From Aquimarina agarilytica ZC1 (lineage in GTDB: Bacteria; Bacteroidota; Bacteroidia; Flavobacteriales; Flavobacteriaceae), in contig NZ_JH621259.1 of assembly GCF_000255455.1 (NCBI RefSeq), forward strand, positions 1 through 64,000: a stretch of 64,000 nt of DNA, read 5' to 3'. Within the stretch, counting starts at the first letter, position 1, and each line of letters starts with the position of its first letter. The position numbers were made by a program, and so were the translations under genes. Of the stretch, positions 36,839-45,509 are shown piece by piece. Under the pieces are notes generated by a model. That model was not told the DNA's origin and searched no databases. It saw only the letters and a program-made list of their open reading frames with translations.

Positions 36839-37298
36839 CCATTACTATATCATCAAAACCCATTACCTCTTCAGCTAAATCTGCAAAATCATCTGCAGCT
36901 TCATCAATTGCTTTTTCGTAACGTGTTTTATCCCAAATTTCAATTATATTTATTGCCGAAGACAACACTAATTCTTTTTCTATTCCTGCAAAAGCCACCA
37001 AATCTTTAGGGATTAAAATTCGCCCTGTGGCATCTACCTCAATCTCCTTTACTCCTGCCGTAAAACGACGAATAAAATCATTATTCTTCTTTTTAAATCG
37101 ATTCAGCTTATTCATTTTCTGCATCAGCTTATCCCATTCTTTCCTTGGATACAACTCCACACATGGCTGAAACACCGATCGCTTTAACACAAAACCTTCC
37201 GACAATACACTGTCCAACTGCTTTTTAAAGCCCGAAGGAAGCATCAATCGGCCTTTTGCATCCGCTTTACACTCGTATGTTCCAATTAAGTTTACCAC
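36828..37298 (-). CDS. mraZ: Transcriptional regulator MraZ
   Basis: A 156-residue MraZ protein made of two SpoVT-AbrB-type repeats, each with a DAKGRL/DATGRI core ('KADAKGRLMLPS' near residue 12 and 'EVDATGRILIPK' near 88). MraZ forms ring-shaped oligomers that bind repeats in its own promoter and repress the dcw operon. The start codon is GTG, and that codon sits inside one of the candidate MraZ boxes. It is the first gene of the leftward division cluster. Confidence 0.97.
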   Translation of the reverse strand: MVNLIGTYECKADAKGRLMLPSGFKKQLDSVLSEGFVLKRSVFQPCVELYPRKEWDKLMQKMNKLNRFKKKNNDFIRRFTAGVKEIEVDATGRILIPKDLVAFAGIEKELVLSSAINIIEIWDKTRYEKAIDEAADDFADLAEEVMGFDDIVMDGE

Positions 37299-37382
37299 TA
37301 TTTATCTAGAATTAGTCAAAGATATTGAAAATATTACCACATTTTACCACATTATACCACATTGTTAATAAGTTTTACCACT
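37293..37382 (-). promoter_or_regulatory. Candidate MraZ operator repeats and promoter
   Basis: On the minus strand, GTGGTA occurs at plus positions 37293-37298 (start codon), 37335-37340, 37345-37350, 37355-37360 and 37376-37381. The spacings are 42, 10, 10 and 21 bp, close to whole helical turns. Three units read TGTGGTA with A/T-rich spacers. A Bacteroidota -7 box TATCTTTG lies at 37317-37324, with the cluster of three covering the -33 region. MraZ binds GTGG-type direct repeats in other bacteria, so autoregulation by this set is likely. Confidence 0.7.
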
Positions 37383-37539
37383 CAACTAATCAAATCACAG
37401 CTTCCATCAAACCTCAACCCTAGCCTAAAAAGAAAAAAATCAGAAAAAAACATCACCGAAAAAAAGTAACAGAAGAACGAGAAGCAAATCTTAAAAAAAG
37501 AGTTCTTCAAAAAAATTCTGTTCCTGTTTGTTAAAATAT

Positions 37540-37547
37540 TATATTTG
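37540..37547 (+). promoter_or_regulatory. -7 box for the alpha/beta hydrolase gene
   Basis: TATATTTG matches TAnnTTTG. The predicted start site near 37554 lies after the upstream candidate start codon at 37545 and before the ATG at 37572, which supports the latter. Confidence 0.5.
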
Positions 37548-37571
37548 CGTTTCAGTCATGCCAAAGCATTA

Positions 37572-38336
37572 ATGAACGAAAACTTAATAAAAGAAGGAAA
37601 ATTTATATACGCTAGTTCTGGTGAAGGAACACCTTTAGTTGTACTTCACGGACTTATGGGAGGTTTAAGTAATTTTGAAGGAATGTTCTCTCACTTCCCT
37701 CAACACGGATATCGTGTTATTATCCCTGAACTCCCTATTTATGAACTTCCATTGATTAAGACTAGTGTTAGTAATTTAGCCAAGTTTTTAAAGGAATTTT
37801 TAGATTATTTAGGATATACTAAGGTTACATTAGTAGGAAACTCACTTGGAGGACATATCGCCCTGGTGTTTCAAAAAATGTATCCCGAGTTTACTCAAGG
37901 ATTAGTACTTACCGGAAGTTCGGGACTATACGAAAGCGGTATGGGAGAAAGTTACCCTAAACGTGGTGACTACGACTATATAAAGCAAAAAGCACAAGAC
38001 GTATTTTATAAACCCGAAACTGCCACTAAAGAAATGGTTGACGAAGTTTACAATACGGTAAATGATCGTTACAAGTTAGTCAGAACCATAGCAATTGCAA
38101 AAAGTGCCATTAGACACAATATGGCTAAGGATTTACCAAAAATTAAAGCTCCAGCTTGTATTATTTGGGGAAAAAACGATATTGTGACTCCTCCAGATGT
38201 TGCTAGAGATTTTGAAAGACTTATCCCTAACTCAAGCCTTTATTGGATTGACGAATGTGGACACGCAGCTATGATGGAACATCCAGAAACATTTAACAAG
38301 TACCTACATGAATGGCTTGTTAAAGAAAATATTTAA
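37572..38336 (+). CDS. Alpha/beta hydrolase
   Basis: A 254-residue alpha/beta-fold hydrolase. The nucleophile is Ser91 in GNSLGG, the oxyanion region is VLHGLMGG, and the catalytic His is in 'ECGHAAMMEHPE' near the end. The substrate cannot be inferred. It precedes engB with a short gap and is divergent from mraZ, an arrangement seen widely in flavobacteria. The start is set at 37572 from the promoter position. Confidence 0.92.
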   Translation: MNENLIKEGKFIYASSGEGTPLVVLHGLMGGLSNFEGMFSHFPQHGYRVIIPELPIYELPLIKTSVSNLAKFLKEFLDYLGYTKVTLVGNSLGGHIALVFQKMYPEFTQGLVLTGSSGLYESGMGESYPKRGDYDYIKQKAQDVFYKPETATKEMVDEVYNTVNDRYKLVRTIAIAKSAIRHNMAKDLPKIKAPACIIWGKNDIVTPPDVARDFERLIPNSSLYWIDECGHAAMMEHPETFNKYLHEWLVKENI

Positions 38337-38347
38337 AACACTTTAGT

Positions 38348-38962
38348 GTGAAAATTTCAAGTGCCGATTTTGTAATTAGCAACAGTGATGTTGCCAGATG
38401 TCCTAGTAACCCTTTTCCGGAATACGCCTTTATTGGGCGCTCAAACGTGGGAAAATCTTCATTGATTAACGCACTTATGAAACGAAAAAGCCTTGCTAAA
38501 ACCTCTGGTAGACCTGGAAAAACACAACTTATTAACCATTTTTTAATTAATAAAAATTGGTTTTTAGTTGATTTACCAGGTTATGGGTATGCACGTACAT
38601 CAAAAAGCACAAAAAAAACGTTCCAAAAATTTATTACCAATTATTTTAAACAACGCACGCAATTAGTAAGCGCTTTTGTTTTAGTCGACTGCAGGCATGA
38701 ACCTCAAAAAATTGACCTAGCTTTTATGGAATGGCTGGCCACCAATAGCGTCCCCTTCTTTATCATTTTTACAAAAGCAGACAAATTAACCCCTAATACA
38801 CTTCCTAAGCATATTGAAAATTACAAAAATAAAATGCTTGAATTTTGGGAAGAAATGCCTCCTTATTTTATTACCTCCTCTTCATCCAAACAAGGCTGTG
38901 ATGAAGTATTAGCCCATATAGACCACTTAAATCAAGCGTTTTTTAAAGAGACTAGAGACTAG
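38348..38962 (+). CDS. engB: Ribosome biogenesis GTP-binding protein EngB/YsxC
   Basis: A 204-residue TrmE-Era-EngA-EngB-type GTPase needed for assembly of the 50S subunit. G1 is GRSNVGKSS at 30-38, G3 is DLPGYG and G4 is TKADK. It starts with GTG. The last codons and the stop lie within the first two units of a 7-bp tandem repeat, so the C-terminal residues KETRD come from the repeat. Confidence 0.97.
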   Translation: MKISSADFVISNSDVARCPSNPFPEYAFIGRSNVGKSSLINALMKRKSLAKTSGRPGKTQLINHFLINKNWFLVDLPGYGYARTSKSTKKTFQKFITNYFKQRTQLVSAFVLVDCRHEPQKIDLAFMEWLATNSVPFFIIFTKADKLTPNTLPKHIENYKNKMLEFWEEMPPYFITSSSSKQGCDEVLAHIDHLNQAFFKETRD

Positions 38963-38999
38963 AGACTAGAGACTAGAGACTAGAGACTAGAGACTAGAG
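38947..38999. repeat. Heptanucleotide tandem repeat (AGAGACT)7
   Basis: Seven perfect copies of AGAGACT (38947-38995) followed by a partial copy. The engB stop codon lies in the second unit, so additional units fall outside the protein, but loss down to one unit would remove the stop. Confidence 0.95.
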
Positions 39000-39062
39000 T
39001 AAACAAACTCTTGAACTTACCTATTGCACAAGCAAGCTTATTTCTTTTAGTATAAATCTCAA

Positions 39063-39413
39063 CTATTTATTTCTATCCAAAACAGCAATAAGCTCATCTA
39101 AGGAACTTAGCTCCTTTAATTTTTTTGAAGAAAGTACCATTTTCAACCCATTTGAAGTAACAGCAAAAATCACTGGATAACTCACCTTTATATCGGGAAA
39201 TTGCGTTTCAAATTCATTTTTATAAATGAATTTCATGGGTGTTTTTTGAGATGCTCTGAATGACCTCCACCTATCTGTTTCCCCAAAATTACCATGTGTT
39301 AATGCACACAGACTACATTCATATGTATTGGGACTTAAAATTTTATGCGCAAAGTCTATTTTTTTATTCCAAAATCCAGATGAGGCATTATATACAAACA
39401 GTAAGCTATCCAA
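39063..39413 (-). CDS. Conserved hypothetical protein, 116 aa
   Basis: A small protein with the pattern 'LLFVYNASSGFWNKKIDFAHKILSP' and 'TYECSLCALTHG', which I know as a conserved but uncharacterised family; the CxxC pair may bind metal or be redox active. The start is a TTG, with no ATG nearby. It follows gldC by eight bases, so it is probably cotranscribed with gldB-gldC. Confidence 0.75.
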   Translation of the reverse strand: MDSLLFVYNASSGFWNKKIDFAHKILSPNTYECSLCALTHGNFGETDRWRSFRASQKTPMKFIYKNEFETQFPDIKVSYPVIFAVTSNGLKMVLSSKKLKELSSLDELIAVLDRNK

Positions 39414-39421
39414 AACTGAGG

Positions 39422-39760
39422 TTACTTCTTTTTTAAATCTAATTTTTCAGCAAAGTAATCCGTAAAATCGCGCATAGTCTCAGCCATTTTTACATCTTGA
39501 GTAGCACGCTGAAAAGTATCCGTCATAGCCACTAAAGTTTGATGAAAAAACAGCTTCATTTCATCAACAGGCATATCCTTTGTCCATAAATCAATTCGTA
39601 AACTCTCCTTGGCTTTAGCGTCCCATACCGAAAGTAAAAAAGCTTTTGCTTGTTCATCCGTTACACCGCCATCTTGAGCTGTCCATGATAGTGCTTCAGG
39701 CACTTTATTTTCATCTAATCCAACTTTTATTTTAATTTCAGAAGTATGTGTAACAGCCAT
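39422..39760 (-). CDS. gldC: Gliding motility protein GldC
   Basis: A 112-residue protein with the GldC family pattern ('SEIKIKVGLDENKVPEALSW' and 'ESLRIDLWTKDMPVDEMK'). GldC is a small cytoplasmic-type protein linked to flavobacterial gliding; it stabilises or supports the GldB step, though its exact role is unclear. It lies 11 bases downstream of gldB. Confidence 0.93.
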   Translation of the reverse strand: MAVTHTSEIKIKVGLDENKVPEALSWTAQDGGVTDEQAKAFLLSVWDAKAKESLRIDLWTKDMPVDEMKLFFHQTLVAMTDTFQRATQDVKMAETMRDFTDYFAEKLDLKKK

Positions 39761-39771
39761 TTTATTCGCGA

Positions 39772-40731
39772 TTATTTTTGGGGTTTATATGTTGACATTT
39801 CAAAAATGGATTTACTATCCATTTCCATAAGCTGCTGCAAAGATACATTCTTCTTTTCCATGAATGCAAGTACTATTTGATATCCTATGTATTGCCCCAC
39901 CTTGTCTGGCGCTTGCTGATCTATTGACAAATAAAACTTTGAAAAAGGTGCCGGATATACAAAACGAGGTAACAAGTCCTTATCCGTACTAAAAAGCATC
40001 TCTTTCTCAATAAAATAACGCCAAATAAAAGATTCATTATCCATTAACCAATCCATTTCCCTTTTGGAATACCCAAAAATATCCGAAAGCTCCATTTTTG
40101 GCAATAATGTACGTAGCAAATACCTCCTTTTCCCAAATAATATCATTTGAGCTAACAAGTCACGCCCATCTGCTCTTGGAACAATTTTTTGAGCATATGC
40201 CATAGCGATATTAGGCACCAATTGAGAAGGTTCAAAATCGTCCTTAATATATTTTGAGATATCCTCATAAAAGTAATGCTCGCCACCTAAATAGGTATCT
40301 AAGGATAACAGTAACAATTCTTTTCGGAGTACTACATTATTTTTATAATCCACATCCGAAATCAGGGAAATTATCCTAGGAACCTTTACTGAGGGGTAAT
40401 AATAAATAAGATATTTATAAAATGATATCAATTCAGCGTTCACCTCATTTAAATCTGGAAATACTTTTTCAACTTCATTCACCAGCTCTTGATGTAATGT
40501 GTCTTTTGATTTTTTTAACCAGAATTTATCTTCATATTTTGTAGGAAATAAAAAAGGGTATTTTTTCTTCATCCCTAATAGTGTTGTATCACTCAGATTT
40601 ACAAACATTTGATCAAAACGTTCAATAGACACCTCAACTGGAATTGAAGCAATTTCAGCCGGCATTTTATATTCTTTTTTACATGCTAAAAAAATTAAAC
40701 TGAAGCTTGCTAAAAAAATAAATTTATACAT
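39772..40731 (-). CDS. gldB: Gliding motility lipoprotein GldB
   Basis: A lipoprotein essential for gliding in flavobacteria. The lipobox is LIFLAC after a short signal segment, and the body shows the GldB pattern 'VSIERFDQMFVN' and 'AQMILFGKRRYLL'. The ATG at 40731 gives a compact 319-residue form with a proper signal peptide and lies downstream of a -7 box; longer starts at 40755 or 40776 would be too close to that box. It is followed by gldC. Confidence 0.93.
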   Translation of the reverse strand: MYKFIFLASFSLIFLACKKEYKMPAEIASIPVEVSIERFDQMFVNLSDTTLLGMKKKYPFLFPTKYEDKFWLKKSKDTLHQELVNEVEKVFPDLNEVNAELISFYKYLIYYYPSVKVPRIISLISDVDYKNNVVLRKELLLLSLDTYLGGEHYFYEDISKYIKDDFEPSQLVPNIAMAYAQKIVPRADGRDLLAQMILFGKRRYLLRTLLPKMELSDIFGYSKREMDWLMDNESFIWRYFIEKEMLFSTDKDLLPRFVYPAPFSKFYLSIDQQAPDKVGQYIGYQIVLAFMEKKNVSLQQLMEMDSKSIFEMSTYKPQK

Positions 40732-40759
40732 TTTTGAATACTTTGTTTTATTCATGTCA

Positions 40760-40767
40760 CAAAAATA
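40760..40767 (-). promoter_or_regulatory. -7 box for gldB
   Basis: The minus strand reads TATTTTTG, matching TAnnTTTG. Transcription would begin near 40753, favouring the gldB start at 40731. Confidence 0.45.
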
Positions 40768-40879
40768 AACAAACATTAATTCTATACTTTATTAAACGTT
40801 TCTTTTTAATTACTTTTATAAACAAGTAATTCTTTTTTTAGTCCATTTATACTATGTCACTATAAAAAGAAATTTAAAA

Positions 40880-40896
40880 TGATGTTTTGAACATCA
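40880..40896. promoter_or_regulatory. Operator-like palindrome upstream of nadE
   Basis: A perfect inverted repeat TGATGTT-TTG-AACATCA lies 28 bp before the nadE ATG, in the region between gldB and nadE. It could be a repressor site; the binder is unknown. Confidence 0.4.
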
Positions 40897-40924
40897 AAAA
40901 AACACCCTTATAAACTTACATTAA

Positions 40925-41713
40925 ATGAAAACCGAAAAAGTAATAGATCATATAGTAAACTGGCTAAAAGAATATGCTACAAACGCTAATATTAAAGGTT
41001 TTGTTGTTGGAGTGAGTGGAGGAATCGATAGTGGCCTAACCTCCACACTATGCGCTAAAACTGGGCTTCAGACAATTTGTATTGAAATGCCTATTCACCA
41101 AGCCGAAAGCCAAGTCACTCGTGCTCAAGAACATATTTCACAATTAAAAAAGCATTTCCCTAACGTTAGTGATGAACGTGTTGACTTAACTCCGACCTTC
41201 GAAAGTTTTAAAAAACAAGTCCCTGAAATAGCGCCTAGTGCTCAACTTGATCTTTCTTTAGCAAACACACGTGCTCGTTTACGTATGACTACTTTATACT
41301 ATTTTGCTGGATTACATGGCTATTTGGTTGCTGGAACAGGAAACAAGGTCGAAGATTTTGGCGTTGGTTTTTATACAAAATATGGAGATGGAGGCGTAGA
41401 TTTAAGTCCAATTGCAGACTTAATGAAGAGTGAAGTTTATCAGCTTGCAAAAGCATTAGATGTTCCAGAATCCATCCAAAATGCAGCTCCCACAGATGGC
41501 CTTTTTGGAGACAGCCGTAGCGATGAAGATCAAATCGGAGCAAGCTATGATGAACTGGAATGGGCAATGAACCAGCAAGATAAGGGTAAGCATTTTGACG
41601 ATTTTTCTGGCAGAAAACAAGAAGTTTTCAAAATTTACCACCGACTAAATACGGTAAACCAGCATAAAATGCAGCCAATTCCGGTCTGTAAAATACCTCT
41701 TGACCTAAAATAA
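40925..41713 (+). CDS. nadE: NH3-dependent NAD+ synthetase
   Basis: A 262-residue NAD synthetase converting deamido-NAD to NAD. The P-loop is SGGIDSG at 31-37, and 'GTGNKVEDFGVGFYTKYGDGGVD' is the conserved substrate loop. There is no N-terminal glutaminase domain, so it is the ammonia-dependent form. It is followed by a regulator gene in the same direction after 100 bases. Confidence 0.96.
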   Translation: MKTEKVIDHIVNWLKEYATNANIKGFVVGVSGGIDSGLTSTLCAKTGLQTICIEMPIHQAESQVTRAQEHISQLKKHFPNVSDERVDLTPTFESFKKQVPEIAPSAQLDLSLANTRARLRMTTLYYFAGLHGYLVAGTGNKVEDFGVGFYTKYGDGGVDLSPIADLMKSEVYQLAKALDVPESIQNAAPTDGLFGDSRSDEDQIGASYDELEWAMNQQDKGKHFDDFSGRKQEVFKIYHRLNTVNQHKMQPIPVCKIPLDLK

Positions 41714-41813
41714 TACCTTTTAATCGAAACTTGCACTAAAAAACTTTTTTCAATCGCTTTTCTCTATAGTTTTACTGCACGCAAAATCAATTAAATCATC
41801 AATTAATATTGTT

Positions 41814-42443
41814 ATGAAAGTATTAGTAGCAGATCATCACCCAATTACACGTAAAGGGATATTAGAAGCATTGTTTAGCAACAGCAACGATGTTCGATTA
41901 TTACCTGCACTTATAGATGGAAAAAATTTATTTAAGGTCATAAGGAAAGAAATGCCAAATATTGTTTTCTTAGAATTGGATTTACCAAACTCCAATGGAC
42001 TTCAAACCATTAAAGAAATCAAAAACAGATTCAAAGGCGTTAAAGTTTTTGTTTTTAGTCATCAACCTGAGGAAATTTATGCATTAAGCACAATAAAGTC
42101 TGGGGCTTCTGCTTATTTGTGTAAAACAGCATCAATAGATACTTTAAAATTTGCCTTTGACAGAGTTGCTCGAGGTGGTATTTATTTAAATGAAAGACTA
42201 AGCGACCAATTAAATAACCGTAGTTACAGAGGTTCACAATTTAACACTTTCAAAAAATTATCTACAAGAGAAGTAGAAGTACTCAATCTACTTTCGGCTG
42301 GCAGAAGAAACAAAGAAATCGCTAACAAATTAGATATTAACGAAAAAACTGTTAGCACATACAAAACAAGATTGCTAAAAAAATTAAAAGTCGACAACTT
42401 AGCCGACTTGATCCATCAATCAAGAATTTTACACATTTGCTAG
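41814..42443 (+). CDS. NarL/LuxR-type response regulator with altered receiver
   Basis: A 209-residue protein with a receiver domain (1-120) and a LuxR helix-turn-helix (about 145-200, 'LSTREVEVLNLLSAGRRNKEIANKL'). At the site where phosphoacceptor Asp is expected (four residues before Pro58) there is Glu54. The acidic pair is reduced to Asp7-His8, while Ser82 and Lys104 are kept. It may therefore be active without phosphorylation. No histidine kinase gene is next to it. The target genes are unknown. It converges on dnaG with six bases between stops. Confidence 0.9.
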   Translation: MKVLVADHHPITRKGILEALFSNSNDVRLLPALIDGKNLFKVIRKEMPNIVFLELDLPNSNGLQTIKEIKNRFKGVKVFVFSHQPEEIYALSTIKSGASAYLCKTASIDTLKFAFDRVARGGIYLNERLSDQLNNRSYRGSQFNTFKKLSTREVEVLNLLSAGRRNKEIANKLDINEKTVSTYKTRLLKKLKVDNLADLIHQSRILHIC

Positions 42444-42449
42444 ATCATA

Positions 42450-44474
42450 TTATATCACTCGATTTAGCTTTTCCGAAATCACTCGTTTTAAATTTTGATA
42501 TTCAATGACTTCAGATAAGTCCTCTTGAATAGTAGAATTGGAATCGGGTGATTTTTCTTTGATACCATTCATTAAATCTAATATTTTAAGATCTACCAAC
42601 TGTCTACGTAAATTTAAAATGACATCATTTACATACTGAACTACACTTGTTTTCTTTTGCTTCACATATATTTCATTACGTTCCCAGTCATCCAATGCAT
42701 ACTTTTCTTCTTCCATTAGAATATCTGTGATTTCCGTAGATAATTCCGGAGTTAGCATTTGTAAAAACATATCAATCCTAAATTGATCTTCAGCATTTAA
42801 AGTCTCTATTAAAATACCATAGACCTGCTGAAAGCTTGGATGTGTAAACTCAATTTCATCCATTTGCAAATCCAAAAACACCTTTTCATACACCTTTTTA
42901 GTTTGCTCAACAGACACTATTTCCAATTCCTCATCATCATTACGCTGATACATTAATTCTGTAAACACTTCCTCCTGCTGACCATATAACAACAAAATTC
43001 CAATAATGGATCGCTCCAACCTAAACAACACATTGACCTTTACTTCGGTTTCTGTAGGCTCCATGTTATTCAAGTACACCTCCATGGGTGGTTCATTAGG
43101 ATCTACATTGGGATCCATCTTAACAGGTGCTGCTTTTGGCTTTGACTTTGATCTTTTATCTTGATCTTTCTTTGTTGAGGCTACAATTTGAGCTAAACTA
43201 GTAAACAGTACCTCCTCTGAAATTTGCATGATAGAAGCACACTCTCTTATGTATACCTCTTGCTTAATTACATCTGGAATTTTAGCAATACTTGCTACCA
43301 TATTTCGGATGAGTTCCGCTTTTTTTATAGGGTCATCCGCTGCTTCTTCCTGTAATAAACTTGCTTTGAAGCGTATAAAATCCTGCTGATTCGTATCTAG
43401 ATAAGCTTGTAAACTTTCTTTAGTATGCTTTTTTGCAAAGCTATCAGGGTCTTCTCCGTCAGGAAATGTACAAACACGCACATTCATCCCCTGCTCTAAA
43501 ATTAGATCAATTCCTCTTATTGCTGCACGCATTCCAGCAGCATCCCCATCAAAAAGTACAGTAATGTTTTTTGAAAGTCGACTAATTAAACGTATTTGAT
43601 CCGAAGTTAATGCTGTTCCCGATGAGGATACCACATTGGTAATTCCCGTTTGATAAAACTGAATTACATCGGTATAGCCTTCAACTAAATAACAATTATC
43701 CTCTTTAGCAATAGCTTGCTTGGCATAATAAATTCCATAAAGCACTTTACTTTTATGGTAAATATCACTTTCTGGTGAATTTAAATATTTAGCTGCTTTT
43801 GCATTAGTAACCAACAATCTACCACCATACCCCAAGACCCTTCCCGACATGGAATGTATAGGAAACATTACTCGACCTTTAAAGCGATCAAATTGTTTTT
43901 CTTCCTTAACTATACTTAGTCCTGTTTTTTCTAAATATTTTAATAAATAGCCTTTACTAATTGCCGTTTTTGTAAAGGCATCCCAGCTATCTGGCGAATA
44001 TCCTAATTGAAACTTTTCTATAGTTTCGGCAGTAAAGCCACGCTCCTTAAAATAGGTTAAAGCTATAGCTTTACCAGTTTCGGTTTTATGTAATTGCTCT
44101 TGAAAATACGAATTTGCATACTCACTCACCAAATACATGCTTTCGCGCTCATTGGCTTGCTCTTTTTGCTCATCAGATTGCTCAGTCTCCTGAATTTCAA
44201 TTCCGTAGCGTTTCGCTAAGTGCTTTATTGCTTCTGGATAACTGTAATGCTCATACTCCATTAAAAAAGCAATCACATTTCCTCCCTTACCACTACTAAA
44301 ATCCTTCCAAATCTGTTTTACCGGAGACACCATAAACGAAGGCGACTTTTCATCGGAAAACGGACTTAATCCTTTAAAGTTACTTCCTGATTTTTTTAAC
44401 TGAACGTAGTCTCCTATTACCTCCTCCAAACGAGCAGCTTCATAAACAGCATCTATGGTTTGTTTTGCTATCAA
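42450..44474 (-). CDS. dnaG: DNA primase DnaG lacking zinc ligands
   Basis: A 674-residue primase with N-terminal domain, TOPRIM core ('VEGYTDVIQ' and 'LFDGDAAGMRAA') and C-terminal DnaB-interacting region. In the N-terminal domain the usual CPFH...CxxC ligands are replaced: Ser37, Ser40, Asp58 and Ser61 ('GLSPFSDEKSPSF' and 'WKDFSSGKGG'). The rest of the motif, including SPSF and GKGG, is conserved, so the fold appears kept without zinc. I have seen similar changes in flavobacterial primases, so this may be a lineage feature rather than decay. It makes RNA primers at the replication fork. Confidence 0.96.
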   Translation of the reverse strand: MIAKQTIDAVYEAARLEEVIGDYVQLKKSGSNFKGLSPFSDEKSPSFMVSPVKQIWKDFSSGKGGNVIAFLMEYEHYSYPEAIKHLAKRYGIEIQETEQSDEQKEQANERESMYLVSEYANSYFQEQLHKTETGKAIALTYFKERGFTAETIEKFQLGYSPDSWDAFTKTAISKGYLLKYLEKTGLSIVKEEKQFDRFKGRVMFPIHSMSGRVLGYGGRLLVTNAKAAKYLNSPESDIYHKSKVLYGIYYAKQAIAKEDNCYLVEGYTDVIQFYQTGITNVVSSSGTALTSDQIRLISRLSKNITVLFDGDAAGMRAAIRGIDLILEQGMNVRVCTFPDGEDPDSFAKKHTKESLQAYLDTNQQDFIRFKASLLQEEAADDPIKKAELIRNMVASIAKIPDVIKQEVYIRECASIMQISEEVLFTSLAQIVASTKKDQDKRSKSKPKAAPVKMDPNVDPNEPPMEVYLNNMEPTETEVKVNVLFRLERSIIGILLLYGQQEEVFTELMYQRNDDEELEIVSVEQTKKVYEKVFLDLQMDEIEFTHPSFQQVYGILIETLNAEDQFRIDMFLQMLTPELSTEITDILMEEEKYALDDWERNEIYVKQKKTSVVQYVNDVILNLRRQLVDLKILDLMNGIKEKSPDSNSTIQEDLSEVIEYQNLKRVISEKLNRVI

Positions 44475-44482
44475 AGTATGAA

Positions 44483-45463
44483 TTATTTTTTACGGTCAAT
44501 AACGTAATTCACCATTAATTCTAAAGCGCTTTTATAGTCAGAATTAGGGTATTGTTGTAGTATATCTATAGCTTCCATTTTAAAAGTCAACATTTTCTTT
44601 TCCGCATATTCCAAGCCTCCTAAATCTTTCACCTTTTGTATTACTTGCTTTACGCGAAGTTTATTTTTATTGTGATTTTTTACCGAATTAATCATCCAGT
44701 CTTTATCCTTATCTGTTGCCGTATTTAATGCATAAATAAGTGGCAATGTCATTTTCTGCTCCTTAATATCAATTCCTGTTGGTTTACCTATAGCAGTCTC
44801 CCCATAATCAAATAAATCATCCTTTATTTGAAAGGCCATCCCGATCAACTCTCCAAATTTCCGCATTTTTTCAACATGAACTGAATTGGGTTGGACCGAA
44901 GCGGCTCCCAAACTACAACAGGCGGCTATGAGCGTAGCTGTTTTTTGTCGAATAATATCATAATACACTGCTTCCGATATATCCAATTTACGTGCTTTTT
45001 CAATTTGCAGTAACTCCCCTTCACTCATTTCTCGAACTGCTACTGAAATAATTTTAAGCAAATCAAAATCTTCATTATCAATAGAAAGCAACAAGCCTTT
45101 TGACAATAAATAATCCCCAACTAAAACCGCTATTTTATTTTTCCACAAGGCATTTACCGAAAAAAAACCACGTCGCATATTAGAATCATCAACTACATCA
45201 TCATGCACTAAAGTTGCTGTATGGATTAACTCAATTACCGAAGCTCCTCGAAAAGTACGTTCATTTGCCTTTTCATTGTCTGAAAGCATTTTTGCCACCA
45301 AAAAAACAAACATAGGCCGCATTTGCTTCCCTTTTCTGTTCACTATATAATGGGTAATACGGTTGAGCAATGCCACCTTGGAACTCATTGAATTGGAGAA
45401 CTTTTGCTCGAAAGTTTCCATTTCATCTAAAATTGGGGCTTTTATTTGCTCAACTACCTTCAT
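44483..45463 (-). CDS. Polyprenyl diphosphate synthase
   Basis: A 326-residue trans-isoprenyl diphosphate synthase. The first Asp-rich motif is DDVVD at 88-92 and the second DDLFD at 215-219. The size fits long-chain (octaprenyl or similar) synthases that supply the menaquinone side chain; the product length cannot be told. It lies eight bases upstream of dnaG in the same direction. Confidence 0.95.
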   Translation of the reverse strand: MKVVEQIKAPILDEMETFEQKFSNSMSSKVALLNRITHYIVNRKGKQMRPMFVFLVAKMLSDNEKANERTFRGASVIELIHTATLVHDDVVDDSNMRRGFFSVNALWKNKIAVLVGDYLLSKGLLLSIDNEDFDLLKIISVAVREMSEGELLQIEKARKLDISEAVYYDIIRQKTATLIAACCSLGAASVQPNSVHVEKMRKFGELIGMAFQIKDDLFDYGETAIGKPTGIDIKEQKMTLPLIYALNTATDKDKDWMINSVKNHNKNKLRVKQVIQKVKDLGGLEYAEKKMLTFKMEAIDILQQYPNSDYKSALELMVNYVIDRKK

Positions 45464-45509
45464 AATAACACCGCTAAGATAGTTGTTTTTAACATTTTTA
45501 TTAGTAATA

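Noticed and set aside
41814-42443. Ordinary two-component regulator
   Set aside because: The phosphoacceptor Asp is replaced by Glu and there is no kinase gene nearby, so a standard phosphorelay role is not supported.
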